Source: Comamonadaceae bacterium (GTDB lineage Bacteria > Pseudomonadota > Gammaproteobacteria > Burkholderiales > Burkholderiaceae). Taken from it: 20,022 nucleotides of DNA. Each line of letters starts with the position of its first letter. The stretch's first letter is position 1. The position numbers and the translations under genes were made by a program. The stretch covers positions 1 through 20,022 of the forward strand of contig CANNNH010000011.1 in the NCBI GenBank assembly GCA_947505915.1, read 5' to 3'. The notes below the pieces were generated by a model. It saw only the letters and a program-made list of their open reading frames with translations, was not told the DNA's origin and did not search any database. Positions 19,279-20,022 of this stretch are shown in pieces.

Positions 19279-20022
19279 ATGAGTCTGAACACCCCTCTGT
19301 CTGAATGGCAAGGCAAAGTTGCCTGGCTGATTGGCGCCTCCAGCGGCATTGGCGAAGCGACGGCGCACGCCTTGCATGCGGCGGGCGCACGGGTTTATGT
19401 GTCGGCACGCAATGAAGCGGCCTTAGCGCGTTTTGTCCAGGCGCACCCCGGCGCTGTTGCGCTGCCCCTGGACGTCACAGACCCAGCAGCTGTCAGCGCC
19501 GCTGCGCACAAGGTGCAGCAGGCCGGTGACCTGGATCTGGTCATGTACTGCGCAGGCCATTACAAAGCTCAGCGCGCGGATCACTTTGACCTGCCGCAGA
19601 TGATCAGGCACCAGGAGGTCAACTACCTGGGCGCGCTTTACATGCTGGACGCTGTGTTGCCGCAGTTGCTGAAACACCGGGCTGGTCACATCTGCCTCGT
19701 TGGCAGTGTGGCGGGCTACCGCGGCTTGCCCAAAAGCCTGGCTTACGGGCCGACCAAAGCTGCATTGATCAACCTGGCTGAAACGCTTTACATGGACTTG
19801 CTGCCCAGCGGCATCGGCGTGAGCCTGGTCAACCCTGGCTTTGTGGAAACACCGCTGACTGAGCAAAACGATTTCAAGATGCCCGCCTTGATCAACTCCA
19901 GTCAGGCGGCGGCAGAAATACTTGCCGGCTGGCGCAAAGGCGAGTTTGAAATACATTTTCCCAAGCGTTTCACCCTCGGGGTGAAATTCTTGCGCTGGCT
20001 GCCTTACACCGCTTTTTATGAG
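19279..20022 (+). CDS. Short-chain dehydrogenase/reductase, 3' end cut by the window edge
   Basis: Open from the ATG at 19279 to the window end (248 codons, no stop). Classical SDR features are present: cofactor motif GASSGIG (residues 19-25), CAG at 91-93 in the place of the usual NAG, Asn115 in EVNYLG, Ser143 in LVGSVAGYRG, and Tyr156-x-x-x-Lys160 in AYGPTKAAL, then the PG of LVNPGFVETP (186-187). All of the N-S-Y-K catalytic set is kept. It would oxidise or reduce a hydroxy/keto group with NAD(P)(H); substrate unknown, presumably linked to the lipid pathway. It starts ten bases after the DUF3833 stop on the same strand, so it is very likely in the same operon. Confidence 0.93.
   Translation, partial: MSLNTPLSEWQGKVAWLIGASSGIGEATAHALHAAGARVYVSARNEAALARFVQAHPGAVALPLDVTDPAAVSAAAHKVQQAGDLDLVMYCAGHYKAQRADHFDLPQMIRHQEVNYLGALYMLDAVLPQLLKHRAGHICLVGSVAGYRGLPKSLAYGPTKAALINLAETLYMDLLPSGIGVSLVNPGFVETPLTEQNDFKMPALINSSQAAAEILAGWRKGEFEIHFPKRFTLGVKFLRWLPYTAFYE

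Overview
The window looks like chromosome from a GC-rich betaproteobacterium of the order Burkholderiales, probably family Comamonadaceae (Polaromonas/Rhodoferax-like). This rests on recognising the proteins and the gene order (recG-oxyR-ubiA; divergent glpD and glpK next to rplN; queA-tgt), not on a database search. I see no mobile element, CRISPR array, rRNA or tRNA.

Left part (1-5040). The start of rplN (ribosomal protein L14, minus strand) is cut by the left edge. A 323-base non-coding stretch holds a probable glpD terminator. Divergent glpD and glpK follow, with an inverted repeat between them that could be an operator. proC (proline synthesis) and a tiny exported Ala/Pro/Lys-rich protein come next, ending at a strong bidirectional terminator.

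Middle part (5057-11506). A minus-strand run recG-oxyR-ubiA combines a DNA repair helicase, the peroxide sensor OxyR with both redox cysteines, and an early ubiquinone synthesis enzyme. Divergent from recG is queA-tgt (queuosine in tRNA), closed by a bidirectional terminator.

Right part (11527-20022). A minus-strand ferritin-like diiron protein with two E-x-x-H motifs faces a plus-strand exported glutathione peroxidase. Then comes a tight seven-gene plus-strand run: FAD oxidoreductase, DUF1365, Cfa-like SAM methyltransferase, exported chalcone-isomerase-like protein, MFS_2/GPH-type transporter, DUF3833 lipoprotein, and a short-chain dehydrogenase cut by the right edge. Several junctions overlap by 4 bases (ATGA) or 11 bases. 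I infer a pathway that modifies fatty acyl chains of membrane phospholipids by methylation plus redox steps, perhaps with binding and transport of the product. In other proteobacteria similar cassettes are tied to the ECF sigma RpoE/ChrR singlet-oxygen response and to furan fatty acid synthesis; no sigma or anti-sigma gene lies inside this window. The Cfa-like enzyme has Ser and Gln where classical cyclopropane synthases have the bicarbonate-binding Cys and His, so its product may not be a cyclopropane. This cassette, with the neighbouring diiron protein and peroxidase, is the most interesting part of the window.
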